Shown in pieces: positions 23,358 to 33,800 of a stretch of 64,000 nt of DNA. Source of the stretch: Streptomyces yatensis (GTDB lineage Bacteria; Actinomycetota; Actinomycetes; Streptomycetales; Streptomycetaceae). Position numbers and translations under genes: made by a program. The notes under the pieces are model-generated. The model did not search any database. It was not told the origin of the DNA and was given only the letters and a program-made list of their open reading frames with translations. Positions within the stretch are counted from its first letter, which is position 1, and every line of letters starts with the position of its first letter. The stretch lies in assembly GCF_018069625.1 (NCBI RefSeq), contig NZ_CP072941.1:9052001-9116000 (forward strand), written 5' to 3'.

Positions 23358-24236
23358 CTAGGGTGTGGTGGCCGGGGCGCGGTAGAACTCGGCCGCGGTG
23401 ACGGTGGCCGGGACGCCGAGTTCGGCGGCGACCGCGGTGATCGCGGTGGCGCCGATGGACAGGTCGGCCTGGCCGTCGGCGGTGAAATACGGCGCGATGA
23501 ACCGCTCGTAGTGCGCTCGGGCTTCCTCCGCCGTCTGTCCGCCGAGGAACGTCCGCATGTGCCGCACCGTGGTGTCGGGGTCCTCGCGGATCACCTTCAG
23601 CGCACGCCGGTGGGCTCGTACGACGGCCTGGACCGCGGGGTCGTCCGGTGCGATGTACGTGGGGTCGACGGCCACGCCGACGGTGGGGATCCGGAAGTGG
23701 TCGCCGACCCAGCCCAGCACCTGCCAGCCGTGCTCGGCGGCCACCGCCTCTGGCGCCATGGTGCTGCCGACGTAGGCGGCGTCGATGCTGCCGTCGTGCA
23801 GCGCCCGCAGGTCCAGACCGTAGTCGCCGGGCGGGCGGACGACGGTGTGGAGGTCGCGGTCGGGGTCGAGGCCGGCCTGGCGCAGCACGATCCGGGCGAA
23901 GCACCCGGGTGCGGTGTGGGGGGCGTGTACCGCCAGCCGTCGCCCGGCCAGGTCGGCCAGGGAGGTCAGGCCGGGGCGGGCGAGGAACCAGAACAGCGGG
24001 CGATGGGTGTTGACGTTGAGCGCGACCCAGGGGGTGCCGTCGGTCAGGCGGGACAGCAGCGCCCGGCCGAGTCCGATGGTGGCGCCGCGGCGCAGCCGCT
24101 CCTCGTCCCAGGCGCAGCCGTCGCGCAGCGCGACATGGACACCCTCATCGGCGTAGTAGTCCTGCTGGTCGGCGATGTAGGCGGCCAGCTCCTCGTGCAG
24201 GCCCCGCCCGACGTAGGCGAGATCGATGGTGTGCAT
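23358..24236 (-). CDS. NMT1/SsuA-like substrate-binding protein without signal peptide
   Basis: This 292-residue protein has the periplasmic-binding fold of the NMT1/THI5/SsuA group (LADLAGRRLAVHAPHTAPGCFARIVLRQAGLD, GSIDAAYVGS). Unlike transport lipoproteins it begins directly with the first strand (MHTIDLAYVG) and has no signal peptide or lipobox. No permease or ATPase lies nearby. It may be a cytosolic enzyme or sensor. AAAGG precedes the ATG. It is the last gene of a TetR-SDR-binding protein unit. Confidence 0.8.
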   Translation of the reverse strand: MHTIDLAYVGRGLHEELAAYIADQQDYYADEGVHVALRDGCAWDEERLRRGATIGLGRALLSRLTDGTPWVALNVNTHRPLFWFLARPGLTSLADLAGRRLAVHAPHTAPGCFARIVLRQAGLDPDRDLHTVVRPPGDYGLDLRALHDGSIDAAYVGSTMAPEAVAAEHGWQVLGWVGDHFRIPTVGVAVDPTYIAPDDPAVQAVVRAHRRALKVIREDPDTTVRHMRTFLGGQTAEEARAHYERFIAPYFTADGQADLSIGATAITAVAAELGVPATVTAAEFYRAPATTP

Positions 24237-24292
24237 GAACGCCTTTCCTTGATCGTGTCACCGCCATGCGGCGGCGCGTGCCGCGGGCGCGC

Positions 24293-25048
24293 TCAGTACA
24301 TGGACATCCCGCCGTTGACCGCGGCCGTGGTGCCGGTCATGAAGGCGTTGTCCTCGCCGGTGTAGAAGGCGACCGCCTGGGCGACGTCGGCCGGGTGGGC
24401 CAGGCGGCCCACTGGAGTGGCGGCCACCTGCCGTTGTTTGTGCGCATCGTCGAACACATCCGCCATGCGCGTGTCCTCCACCGGACCGGGCGCGACGATG
24501 TTGACCGTGATGCCCTGCGGCCCCAACTCCTGGGCGAGGTACCGGGCGAACTGCTCCAGGGCTGCCTTGGACGTGCCCAGCGCGATCATGCCCTCCCGGG
24601 GCCTGCGGCTGAGGCCGGTGCTGAGATAGACGATGCGTCCCCAGCCCTGTTCGGTCATGGCGGGCAGAACGGCCTTGGTGACCGCGAACGCCGCACGCAT
24701 CTCGGCGTCGAGCTTGCCGCCCAGTTCTTCCCACGTCATGTCGTGGAACGACTTCACCGCGTACGGGATGAGCGCGTTGTGCACGAGCACGTCGATGCCG
24801 CCCCATGCCGCCCGGACCCGCTCGACCATGTTCTCGATGGCGGCCACCTCGCGCACATCGGCCCGCACGGCCATGGCCCGGCCGCCCGATGCCTCGATGT
24901 CGGCCACGACCTCCTGGGCAGCCGTTTCGCTGCGGAGGTAGTTGACCACCACGCGCATCCCGCGCGCGGCCAGAAGGCGCGCGGTGGCCGCTCCGATTCC
25001 GCTGCTGGCTCCGGTCACCAATGCCACCCTGCCGGTCGCCTCGGTCAT
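24293..25048 (-). CDS. SDR-fold protein with altered active site
   Basis: This 251-residue protein has TGASSGIG (12-19) and the C-terminal MTGTTAAVNGG of FabG-like SDRs. The NNAG motif is HNAL (90-93), and the YxxxK Tyr is Leu157 (LGTSK, Lys161 kept). Activity as a normal SDR is therefore doubtful; some SDR subgroups with this change exist. Its start overlaps the TetR stop (ATGA at 25045-25048). Confidence 0.87.
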   Translation of the reverse strand: MTEATGRVALVTGASSGIGAATARLLAARGMRVVVNYLRSETAAQEVVADIEASGGRAMAVRADVREVAAIENMVERVRAAWGGIDVLVHNALIPYAVKSFHDMTWEELGGKLDAEMRAAFAVTKAVLPAMTEQGWGRIVYLSTGLSRRPREGMIALGTSKAALEQFARYLAQELGPQGITVNIVAPGPVEDTRMADVFDDAHKQRQVAATPVGRLAHPADVAQAVAFYTGEDNAFMTGTTAAVNGGMSMY

Positions 25049-25785
25049 GGGCCCTCCTTCTCGTCGCGGCCTGTCGGGGGCACCACCGGGGGTCGTTCCT
25101 CGCCGGTGCCGGGGGGTGCGGAGCGGATCGCCCCGTGGAGCACGGTGTCGACGGCCGCCCGCAGCAGATCGGCCGCGGTCCAGTCGAGTTCATGCGGCAG
25201 TCGCGAGGTGAGCAGCCGTTCCAGCGCGCCGCGGGTGATCTCGCTCAGCAGCTCGGGCGGCGTCGCCAGCAGCCCCCGCCGGTGCCCGTCCCGGAACAGC
25301 TCGTCGAGCCGCCGGTAGATCACCGCGTCCACCCGCTGCTCCACGTACTGGCGCAGCATCGCGTCGCCCCGCCCGGTCGCGAGCTGGGCCGCTCCGATCC
25401 GCTCGAGCTCCGTGCCCGCCGCGATTAGGAACCGCTGCACCCGCACCTCGAACGGCTGGCCCGGTGAGTCCTCGGCCGCCGCCAGCGTGCGCTCCACCGC
25501 CGCGAACTGCCGATCCAGCACCGCGGCCACCAGGCTGCGCCTGTCCGGGAAGTGACGGTAGATCGTCTTCTTGCTCATCCCGAGCTCACGAGCGAGCTCG
25601 TCCATGCTCACCCGCGCGAAGCCCGGCGCGAAGAACAGCCGGCCGGCCGCCTCCACGATCACCTCGGCACGCCGCTCGTCGCGCTCGGAAACGCGTTCGG
25701 AAGCCGGCTCGGAAACGCGCTCGGAAACGCGTTCGGAAACACGCTTGGAAACTGCAGAAACTCGATTCGTTTCCATAGTTTCCAT
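25045..25785 (-). CDS. TetR family regulator with an N-terminal VSER repeat tract
   Basis: This protein of about 246 residues has the TetR HTH MDELARELGMSKKTIYRHF and C-terminal ligand-binding helices. The first 30 residues contain repeats of the tetrapeptide VSER, encoded by a 12-bp tandem array. The ATG at 25785 is chosen because the only earlier in-frame start, a TTG, is itself part of a TTGACA -35 box (25812-25807). It is coupled to the SDR and lies 87 bp downstream of pcaF, so it may control either the SDR/binding-protein unit or the pca genes. Confidence 0.87.
   Translation of the reverse strand: METMETNRVSAVSKRVSERVSERVSEPASERVSERDERRAEVIVEAAGRLFFAPGFARVSMDELARELGMSKKTIYRHFPDRRSLVAAVLDRQFAAVERTLAAAEDSPGQPFEVRVQRFLIAAGTELERIGAAQLATGRGDAMLRQYVEQRVDAVIYRRLDELFRDGHRRGLLATPPELLSEITRGALERLLTSRLPHELDWTAADLLRAAVDTVLHGAIRSAPPGTGEERPPVVPPTGRDEKEGP
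25684..25755. repeat. Six 12-bp tandem repeats in the start of the TetR gene
   Basis: Six units of consensus CTCGGAAACGCG start at 25684, 25696, 25708, 25720, 25732 and 25744. They encode VSER-type tetrapeptides on the minus strand. They share GGAAAC/GTTTCC words with the promoter-proximal GTTTCC copies at 25768-25784, so they could also act as extra operator half-sites. Confidence 0.85.
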
Positions 25786-25872
25786 CGTGGTGACGCGCCC
25801 CCGCGCTGTCAAGGCGGCGACGTGCGCGGCATGGACGCGCGGCGGGGCGGCGGAGAGGCGGGCGGGTCCGGT

Positions 25873-27075
25873 TCAGCGTTCGAGGACCAGCGCGAGGCCC
25901 TGGCCCACGCCGATGCACAGGGTCGCGATGCCGGTTCCGGAGCCACGCCGGGCCAGTTGGTGGGCGACGGTTCCGGCGAGGCGGGCGCCGGAGGCGCCGA
26001 GTGGGTGCCCGAGGGCGATGGCGCCACCCTGCGGGTTGAGGATCGCCGGGTCGAACTCGGGCCATTCGGCCACGCATCCGAGGACCTGTGCGGCGAAGGC
26101 CTCGTTCAGCTCCAGCACATCGAGATCGGCGAAGGTCCGGCCGGCCTTGGCCAGGGCCCGGTGGACGGCTTCGACGGGGGCGAGGCCGAAGTAGTCCGGG
26201 TCGATCGCGGACACTCCGGTGGCCGAGACCCGGGCCAGCGGCTCGCGGCCGGTGGCCCGCAGACCCTCCTCGTCGACCAGGAGCAGGGCGGCCGCGCCGT
26301 CGTTGAGCGGGGAGGCGTTGCCCGCGGTGACCGTGCCGTTCTCGGTCCGGAAGGACGGCTTGAGCTTGGCCATCGCCTCCAGGGAGGCGTCCGGGCGGAC
26401 GGACTCGTCGGCCGCGAACAGGCGCGGGTCGCCCTTGCGCTGCCGGACCGGCACGGGGGCGAGTTCGGCGTCGAACAGCTCCCGGGCCTGGGCGCGGGCG
26501 GCCTTGCGGTGGCTGTCGAGGGCGAACTCGTCCTGCCGCGCGCGGCTGATCGTGTGCTTGTCGGCGATGAGTTCGGCCGACTCCCCGAGCGGGATGGTCC
26601 ACCGCGGGGGCATCTGCGGATTGACCATGCGCCAGCCCAGGGTGGTCGAGTGCAGTTCGGCGTGGCCGGCCGGGAACGGCCGGTCGTTCTTGGGCAGCAC
26701 ATACGGAGCCCGGGTCATCGACTCCACGCCCCCGGCGACCGCGATGGACGCGTCGCCGACGGCGATGGCCCGGGCGGCCTGAACGACCGCCTCCAGACCG
26801 GAGGCGCACAGCCGGTTGACCGTCACGCCCGGCACCGAGGTGGGCAGACCGGCCAGCAGCGCGGCCGTGCGGCCGACGTTGCGGTTCTCCTCACCGGCGC
26901 CGTTGGCGTTGCCGAGGTACACGTCCGCGATGCGCGCGGGGTCCAACTGGGGGGTACGGACGAGGATTTCGCGGATGGCGTGGGCCGCCAGATCGTCGGG
27001 GCGCACCGAGGCCAGGCCGCCGTTGTAGCGCCCGGTCGGGGTGCGCACGGCGTCGGCAATGTACACGTTCTTCAC
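25873..27075 (-). CDS. pcaF: 3-oxoadipyl-CoA/acetyl-CoA thiolase (PcaF-type)
   Basis: This 400-residue thiolase has nucleophile Cys90 in [45 protein letters not shown], His in [14 protein letters not shown], and the second Cys in CIGVGQG. Its place directly after PcaI/PcaJ-like CoA-transferase genes supports 3-oxoadipyl-CoA thiolysis to succinyl-CoA and acetyl-CoA. The GTG start overlaps the stop of the preceding gene (GTGA, 27072-27075), so translation is coupled. Confidence 0.92.
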   Translation of the reverse strand: MKNVYIADAVRTPTGRYNGGLASVRPDDLAAHAIREILVRTPQLDPARIADVYLGNANGAGEENRNVGRTAALLAGLPTSVPGVTVNRLCASGLEAVVQAARAIAVGDASIAVAGGVESMTRAPYVLPKNDRPFPAGHAELHSTTLGWRMVNPQMPPRWTIPLGESAELIADKHTISRARQDEFALDSHRKAARAQARELFDAELAPVPVRQRKGDPRLFAADESVRPDASLEAMAKLKPSFRTENGTVTAGNASPLNDGAAALLLVDEEGLRATGREPLARVSATGVSAIDPDYFGLAPVEAVHRALAKAGRTFADLDVLELNEAFAAQVLGCVAEWPEFDPAILNPQGGAIALGHPLGASGARLAGTVAHQLARRGSGTGIATLCIGVGQGLALVLER

Positions 27076-27716
27076 TGCAGGCCCTCCGCGACGGTCAGTT
27101 CGGCGCCGGTCCTGGCGACGATCTCCTCGACGGCGACGCCCGGCGCGCACTCGACCAGCACCAGGCCCGCGTCGGTGATGTCGAGGACGCCGAGGTCGGT
27201 GATGATCCGGTTCACACAGCGCTGCCCGGTCAGCGGCAGCGCACACTCGGCGAGGATCTTCGGCGAGCCGTCCTTGGCGGTGTGTGTCATCACGACGATG
27301 ACCGTGCGGGCGCCGTGCACCAGGTCCATCGCCCCGCCGATCCCCGTGATCATCTTCCCGGGGATCGCCCAGTTGGCCAGGTCCCCCCGCGCGGAGACCT
27401 GCATCGCGCCCAGCACCGCCACATCGATATGGCCGCCGCGGATCATCGAGAACGACAGCGCCGAGTCGAAGAAGGAGGCGCCCGGCAGCACCGTCACGGT
27501 CTCCTTGCCCGCGTTGATCAGGTCGGGGTCGACCTGCTCCGCGCCGGGGTAGGGGCCGGTGCCCAGGATCCCGTTCTCCGACTCCAGGATCACTTCCACG
27601 CCCTCGGGCAGATGGTTGGGGATCAGCGTGGGCAGCCCGATGCCGAGATTGACGTACTGGCCGTCCGCCAGCTCACCCGCGGCCCGGGCGGCCATCTCCT
27701 CACGGTTCCAGGCCAT
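27072..27716 (-). CDS. pcaJ: 3-oxoadipate CoA-transferase subunit B
   Basis: This 214-residue CoA-transferase beta subunit has [18 protein letters not shown], the catalytic SENG motif (Glu47), [22 protein letters not shown] and [17 protein letters not shown]. With subunit A it moves CoA from succinyl-CoA to 3-oxoadipate. Succinyl-CoA:acetoacetate transferases (ScoB) look similar; the link to hydroxyquinol genes and pcaF favours 3-oxoadipate. It lies between pcaI and pcaF with overlapping ends. Confidence 0.92.
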   Translation of the reverse strand: MAWNREEMAARAAGELADGQYVNLGIGLPTLIPNHLPEGVEVILESENGILGTGPYPGAEQVDPDLINAGKETVTVLPGASFFDSALSFSMIRGGHIDVAVLGAMQVSARGDLANWAIPGKMITGIGGAMDLVHGARTVIVVMTHTAKDGSPKILAECALPLTGQRCVNRIITDLGVLDITDAGLVLVECAPGVAVEEIVARTGAELTVAEGLQ

Positions 27717-28498
27717 CAGCCGCTCACCGACCCTCGCGCCGCGGGCACGGACACCGTGCGCCGCTCGATCTTCTTGTCCGCCGCCTGCTCCGCGGTGAGG
27801 GCCACCACCCGCTGCACGAATATCCCCGGCAGATGCACCGCGTCGGGGTCGATCGCGCCCGGCTCCACCAGCTCCTCCACCTCCGCGATGGTCACCTTGC
27901 CCGCCATCGCGGCCAGCGGGTTGAAGTTGCGGGCGGACTTGCCGAAGACCAGGTTGCCGTGGCGGTCTCCCCTCGCCGCCCGTACCAGCGCGAAGTCGGT
28001 GCGGATTCCGCGCTCCAGTACGTACGCGACCCCGTCGAAGGTCCGCACCTCCTTGGCCGGTGAGGCCAGCGCCACCCCGCCCGAGCCGTCGTACCGCCAG
28101 GGCAGTCCGCCCTCCGCGACCTGGGTGCCGACCCCGGCCGGGGTGTAGAAGGCGGGGATCCCCGCACCGCCGGCCCGCAGCCGCTCGGCCAGGGTGCCCT
28201 GCGGAATCATCTCCACCTCCAGCTCCCCGGCCAGATACTGCCGCGCGAACTCCTTGTTCGCCCCGATGTACGAGCCGGTCACCCGCCCGATCCGGCCCGC
28301 CGCCAGCAGCACCGCCAGACCCGACTCCAGCGCCCCGCAGTTGTTCGAGACGACCGACAGGCCGCCGACGCGCCGCTCGAACAGCGCCTGGATCAACACG
28401 TTCGGCACACCGCTCAAACCGAATCCGCCCACCGCCAATGACGCACCATCCGGCACATCCGCCACCGCCTCCAGGGCCGTGGCGACCACTTTATCCAT
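27716..28498 (-). CDS. pcaI: 3-oxoadipate CoA-transferase subunit A
   Basis: This 260-residue CoA-transferase alpha subunit has [20 protein letters not shown], the VSNNCG motif, [43 protein letters not shown] and [16 protein letters not shown] lies 8 nt before the ATG at 28498. It is the first gene of pcaI-pcaJ-pcaF, divergent from the maleylacetate reductase/hydroxyquinol dioxygenase genes. The 271-bp gap must carry both promoters. Confidence 0.92.
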   Translation of the reverse strand: MDKVVATALEAVADVPDGASLAVGGFGLSGVPNVLIQALFERRVGGLSVVSNNCGALESGLAVLLAAGRIGRVTGSYIGANKEFARQYLAGELEVEMIPQGTLAERLRAGGAGIPAFYTPAGVGTQVAEGGLPWRYDGSGGVALASPAKEVRTFDGVAYVLERGIRTDFALVRAARGDRHGNLVFGKSARNFNPLAAMAGKVTIAEVEELVEPGAIDPDAVHLPGIFVQRVVALTAEQAADKKIERRTVSVPAARGSVSG

Positions 28499-28769
28499 CT
28501 TTTCTACTCCACCCTTGGCCAATATGGATCCATCGGACGCTGCTTCCGAAAGGCAATCTCAAGTATTCGGCCGGGGCGGCGGGTCCCGGACATCCCGCAG
28601 ATGAGTGATATCGGTCAGGGCACCGCGGCCACCGTGTCGGTAACGGTCGCCTGAACACGGTATTTCCACGTCGCTTCCCGCTATCGCCCATCGAATCCAT
28701 TGACGCGCGAGATCCCAGTGCCGAGGCTTCATCCATAAACCGAGGAGCGGCGGGACCGAGGAAATTCTG

Positions 28770-29825
28770 ATGAAGACATTCGTGCATCGGGGACAGATCA
28801 CCAAGGTGGTTTTCGGCAGCGGTACACGCAGCCGTATCCCTGAGGAGGTCGATGCCCTCGGATGCGGTCGGGTGCTCATTTTGTGCACCCCTGGCCAAGT
28901 GGACCAGGCATCGAAGATCCGCGAGCTGCTGGGAGCCGCGGCGGTCGGCACGTTCACCGAGGCGGCACCGCACACCCCCGTCGAGGTCACCGAGAAGGCG
29001 GTCGCGTACGCCGAATCCGTGGAAGCGGACTGCGTGCTCGCCATCGGCGGCGGATCGACCATCGGTCTCGGCAAGGCGATCGCCGTACGGACCGGTCTTC
29101 CGCAGCTGGCGCTGCCCACGACCTATGCCGGTTCCGAGATGACACCGATCCTCGGAGAGACCGAAGGCCATAAGAAGACCACCCGCCGACTGCCGGAAGT
29201 GCTGGTCAGGACGGTGGTGTACGACGTCGACCTGACGCTCACGTTTCCCGCGGCGATATCGGTGGTCAGCGGCATCAACGCGATGGCGCACGCCGTGGAG
29301 GCCCTCTACGCACAGGACCGCGACCCGGTCGCCTTCCTGATGGCCGGCGAGGCGCTCGACTCCCTCACGCGATCCCTTCCGGTCGTCGCGTGGCGCCCGG
29401 ACGACGCCGAGGCGCGGGCGGACGCGCTGTACGGCGCGTGGCTGGCCGGCACCTGCCTCGGCACGGTGGGCATGGCCCTGCACCACAAGGTGTGCCATGT
29501 GCTGGGCGGCACTTTCGGGCTTCCGCACGCCGAAACCCATACGGTCGTGCTGCCGCATGTGGTCGCCTACAACCGGTCGGCGGCCCCCGAGGCCATGGCA
29601 CGCATCGCCTGGGCGCTGGCCTGGGACGACGCCGCGAGCGGCCTCTTCGACTTCGCCGGAAGGCTCGGCGCCCCCAGGGCGCTGCGGGACCTCGGCATGC
29701 CGGAATCGGGGATCGAGCAGGCGGCCGACCTCATCGTGCGGGACGGCTACTGGAATCCGCGACCGGTGGAACGGGACGCGGTACGTGCCCTCCTGACCCG
29801 CGCCTGGGCCGGCGAGACGCCATGA
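28770..29825 (+). CDS. Maleylacetate reductase (iron-ADH family)
   Basis: This 351-residue protein has the iron-type alcohol dehydrogenase pattern of maleylacetate reductases: GGGSTIGLGKAIA (NADH loop), PTTYAGSEMTPILGETEGHKK, SGINAMAHAVEAL and HHKVCHVLGGTFGLPHAETH, with the metal-site His residues. It converts maleylacetate to 3-oxoadipate, the step between the dioxygenase at 29895 and PcaIJ. GAGG lies 8 nt before the ATG. A 69-bp gap separates it from the dioxygenase gene. Confidence 0.93.
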   Translation: MKTFVHRGQITKVVFGSGTRSRIPEEVDALGCGRVLILCTPGQVDQASKIRELLGAAAVGTFTEAAPHTPVEVTEKAVAYAESVEADCVLAIGGGSTIGLGKAIAVRTGLPQLALPTTYAGSEMTPILGETEGHKKTTRRLPEVLVRTVVYDVDLTLTFPAAISVVSGINAMAHAVEALYAQDRDPVAFLMAGEALDSLTRSLPVVAWRPDDAEARADALYGAWLAGTCLGTVGMALHHKVCHVLGGTFGLPHAETHTVVLPHVVAYNRSAAPEAMARIAWALAWDDAASGLFDFAGRLGAPRALRDLGMPESGIEQAADLIVRDGYWNPRPVERDAVRALLTRAWAGETP

Positions 29826-29894
29826 ACTCACCCGGCGACGAACAACTCTGCGACCCACTCCGTCAGCGAACACTCAACCACCACGGGAGCGCGC

Positions 29895-30764
29895 ATGCGT
29901 GATCTGACGAGCGACACCATCACCGAGGCCATGATCTCGACCATGCGGGACACCGAGGACCCCCGCGTCGCCAAGATCCTGGAATCACTGGTGCGCCATC
30001 TCCACGACTTCGTCCGTGATGTGGACCTGACGGAGGAGGAGTGGGCCCGGGGCATCGACTTCCTGACCCGCACCGGGCAGAAGTGCACGTCCACGCGCCA
30101 GGAGTTCATCCTGCTGTCCGACGTGCTGGGCATCACCATGCTGGTCGACGCCCTGAGCAATCAGCGCCCCACGGAAGCCACCCAGAACAGCGTCCTGGGC
30201 CCCTTCTTCCGGGAGGACCGGCCGCGGCACGCCGACGCCGCCGACATCTCCGGCGGTCTGCCCGGCACCCCGCTGTTCTTCGAGGGACGGGTCGTGGACC
30301 GTGCGGGAGCGCCGGTGGAGGGCGCCGCGGTGGACGTCTGGCACAGTGACGCGGACGGCCACTACGACGTGGATGTGCCCGGCCAGGTCGACCCGGCCAT
30401 GCGCGCGCTGTTCCGGACCGACGAGAGCGGACACTTCGGCTTCCGCTCCATTCGCCCGTCCAGCTACCCGATCCCCGGTGACGGCCCGGTCGGCGAGCTC
30501 ATGAGCGCGACCGGCAGGTCGCTCATGCGTCCCGCCCATGTGCACCTGCTGATCGAGGCGCCGGGATTCCAGCGCGTGACCACCATGCTCTTCCCGTCGG
30601 ACGACCCGTACCTGGACGCGGACCCGGTGTTCGGGGTCAAGGAGTCGCTGGTCGAGTCCTATGACACCTACGCGGCCGACGCCGGGCCCTGCAGCGAGCT
30701 GACCGACGAGCCGTACACCCTGCTGCGGCACACCTTCGTTCTCGAACCCCGCACGGCGGACTGA
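29895..30764 (+). CDS. Hydroxyquinol 1,2-dioxygenase (intradiol)
   Basis: This 289-residue protein has an N-terminal dimerisation domain (LTEEEWARGIDFLTRTGQKC) and the intradiol core. The Fe(III) ligands are Tyr157 (DGHYDVD), Tyr191 (SSYPIPGDGPVG), His215 and His217 (RPAHVHLLI). Length and the LGPFFREDRPRH motif match hydroxyquinol rather than catechol dioxygenases, and the adjacent maleylacetate reductase confirms this choice. Product: maleylacetate. GGGAG lies 5 nt before the ATG. Confidence 0.92.
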   Translation: MRDLTSDTITEAMISTMRDTEDPRVAKILESLVRHLHDFVRDVDLTEEEWARGIDFLTRTGQKCTSTRQEFILLSDVLGITMLVDALSNQRPTEATQNSVLGPFFREDRPRHADAADISGGLPGTPLFFEGRVVDRAGAPVEGAAVDVWHSDADGHYDVDVPGQVDPAMRALFRTDESGHFGFRSIRPSSYPIPGDGPVGELMSATGRSLMRPAHVHLLIEAPGFQRVTTMLFPSDDPYLDADPVFGVKESLVESYDTYAADAGPCSELTDEPYTLLRHTFVLEPRTAD

Positions 30765-30802
30765 CTTCGGCGAGCGGGCACACCGTCGAGAGGCGGTCAT
30801 CC

Positions 30803-33800
30803 ATGAGGAGCAACGACCCGGGCGAGGCGGGTGGTGGCCTGCCTCGGCTGCCCGGTCATGTCATCCCCCGGCCGAGGCTGGTCCGGAGCATCCACCGGTT
30901 GCTGGACCAAAACCCGGTACTGGTCATGGCCGCCTCGGCGGGGTCGGGCAAGACGACCGCCGCGGTCCAGGCGGCCCAGGCGCTGTCCGGACCGGTCGCC
31001 TGGGTATCGCTCGCCGGGATGCCCGGCCATGTCGATCCCGGTGCCGAGGCGCTGACGTGCCGTCTGCGGGCGGCCGTCGAGCCCCATGCGCCGGCCGCGG
31101 CCGCCGCACTCACCGACGCGCCGGCGCGGGGACTCTCGGCGTCGGAGATCGGCCTCCTGCTCGCCCGGGCGCTCGCCGGCACCGAACTGGTGCTGGTGCT
31201 CGACCGCGCGGAGACGATCGGTGGGCTTCCCGGTGCGCAGGGGCTGCTCGACGCCCTGGCCGGGAGCCTGCCGGACGGGCCGCGGCTGGTCCTGATCTCG
31301 CGCGTGGAGCTGCCCCCGGGCCTCAAAGGAGTCCTCGGCGATGTCCATCGCGTCGCCTTCCTCGAGGACCGGGACCTGGCCTTCGACGTGGCCGAGGCCA
31401 CCGAGGCCCTGCGGGCCGTCGACCGGGCCGACGACCCGTCCCGGCTGGTCGAGGCGACGGGCGGATGGGTCGGCGGAGTCCTGTACGACTGGTGGGGCGC
31501 CGACGCCTCGGCCTCCGCCGTACAGCACGGGTGTCTCGCGGCCGACCTGCTGACCCAGCTCACGCCCGCGGAGACAGCACTGCTGGTGCGCACCAGCCTG
31601 CTGGACGACGGGGTGACGGCCGAGCGGGCGAACGCGCTCGGACTGGCCTCGCCGGACCGGACGCTGGCCGCCCTCCGCGGCCGGCGGCTGCCGCTGAGCT
31701 GGTCCTCCGACGGGAGCCGGATGGTCGCCCTGCCGCGGTTCCGCCACCATCTCCAGCGTGAGATCGAGGGCCTGGACGCGGACACCCTGCGGGTGTTGCG
31801 CCGGGGATACGCCACCTTGCTCCAGGGCAGGGGGCGGCATGAGGACGCGGTGTCCGAGCTGCTCATGAGCGGCGACACCGCCGCCGCCCGGGACGTGGCG
31901 GAACGGGCCCTGCCCGAGGTCCTGGGGCGATTCGACCTGACGACCGCCGAGAGCTGGCTCGACCGCATGCGCCCGGCGCCCACCCCGAGCCTGGCCTCGG
32001 CGGCGCTCCGCGTCGCCTTGGGGCTCGAACAGTGCTGGCGGGGCGCGCAGCTGGCCGACCACCACGGTCGTGCGTGGTGGGGCGCGCTCGCCGAACAGCC
32101 GGGCGGCGACGAGGACTTGGCCCTGCTGGTGTGGTGCTTGTGGCACGTCGGCAGGATCGACGGGGCGCGCGAGATCCTGGACGTCATGCCGCCGGGAGAC
32201 CCCCGCGACATCGCGGCGGCCGTGCTGGCCCTGGCGGACAACAGCACACCCCAGCTCGCCCCGGACCTCCTCGACCGGGTCGCGGGCCCCCTCGAAGCCA
32301 TGGTGATGCGCATCGCCTACCGCTCCGGGCACCTGCGCGAACTGCGGGACAGCATGTCCGGCGCCTGGCGGAAGGTGGCGGGCACGTCATGGACGGTCGC
32401 GGCGCTGCGCGCCGAAGGACGTATCTCCCAGGCGGAGGAGGCGTACGCGGCGGTAGGAGACGCGCCGGGGCCCGTCTGGCTGGCCGCCTTCGAGGCCGCC
32501 GAGCTGATGGCGGACCTCGGACGCCGGGACGAGACGTGGCCCGCGCTGCTGGCCGGGCGACAGCGGATCGCCTCGACCGGATCCCGGGTGTACGAGATCC
32601 TCAGCCTGCTCCTGGAGGCGAAGCTGGCCCTGCGTCTGGACCGCGATCTGCCACGAGCGGGCCGGGCCCTGGCCGAGGCGGAGCGCCGAGGGTGCGCGCG
32701 CTACGCGTTCACCGCGGAACTGGCCGGCACCTGGCGAGGTCTGGAGCTGCTGCTGGCCGGCCGGGACCACGAGGCCGTGCCCCACCTCACCACCGCGGTC
32801 TCCACCATGCGCACGGGCGGCAGACGGGTCGAACTCCCCACGGCGGCCGTCTACTTGAGCGAAGCGCTGTGGCGCACCGGCGACGAGGACGGCGCGGACG
32901 CCGCCGCCGATCTGGCGCTGGAGGTCGCCACCACCCAAGGGCCCCGCAATCTCCTGGTGCAGGCGCTGGAGGACATGCCCTCCGTCGCCGTGCGGCGGGC
33001 CGACGCGGAACCCACCCACTCCTCACGCTGGCACGAGCTCGTGTCCGCGCTCGCCACCGCCAGGCCGGTGATCGGGGGCGCCGTACCCCGGCTGACCCTC
33101 GAGGACTTCGGCCCGGTGCGGCTGGCCGTCGACGGGCGGGAGATCCACCCGCGGCTGGCCAAGAGCGTCGAACTGCTCGCCTATCTGCTGCACCAGCCCG
33201 CGGCGAGCGCCAGACGCCGGGCGCTGGTGGAGGCGCTGTTCCCCGGACGGAGCGACACCACCGGGCGCAGCTACCTCCGGCAGGCCGTCTACCGGCTGCG
33301 CGAGGTGCTGCCCGACGGGCTGTCGCTTCTCCAGGACGCGGATGTGTACCGGCTGACACCGGCCTCCGCCGTCATCAGCGCCTCGGGAACCCTCCAGCGG
33401 CTGCTGGCGGAAGCCGCGCGGCAGGACGGCGAGCACCGGTGGGACACCCTCGGGCGTGCCCTGGAGATCGCCGAACGCGGCTCCTACTTCGACTCCCTCT
33501 CGACGCAATGGCTCGACACCCGGCGCGCCGAACTCGACGCCGCCCTCCTGCGGGCCCGCGTGGACGCGGCGACCGTGGCGCTGCACCTCGGCCGCGTCCG
33601 GGAGGCCCGCCGGCTGGCACGCCAGGTGCTGGACGGCGACCCCTACCGGGAACAGGCCTGGCGGGTCGCCCTGTGCGCCGCCGAGGCGGCCGGCTCGGAC
33701 GATGAACTGCTCGACCTGTACCGAGGCTATCTGCGCGTCATGGAGGAGCTGGGCGTGGCGCCGTCCGCCGATCTCAGACGCCTGGTCGACCGGCTGCGCC

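Noticed and set aside
24255..24261. TGTCACC near the binding-protein start
   Set aside because: One base off in the -35 box, no GGTC at the right distance, and it points away from any gene start.
32032..33705. A 557-residue plus-strand frame inside the 1000-residue regulator
   Set aside because: Arg/Pro/Gly-rich shifted frame of the STAND regulator with no motifs.
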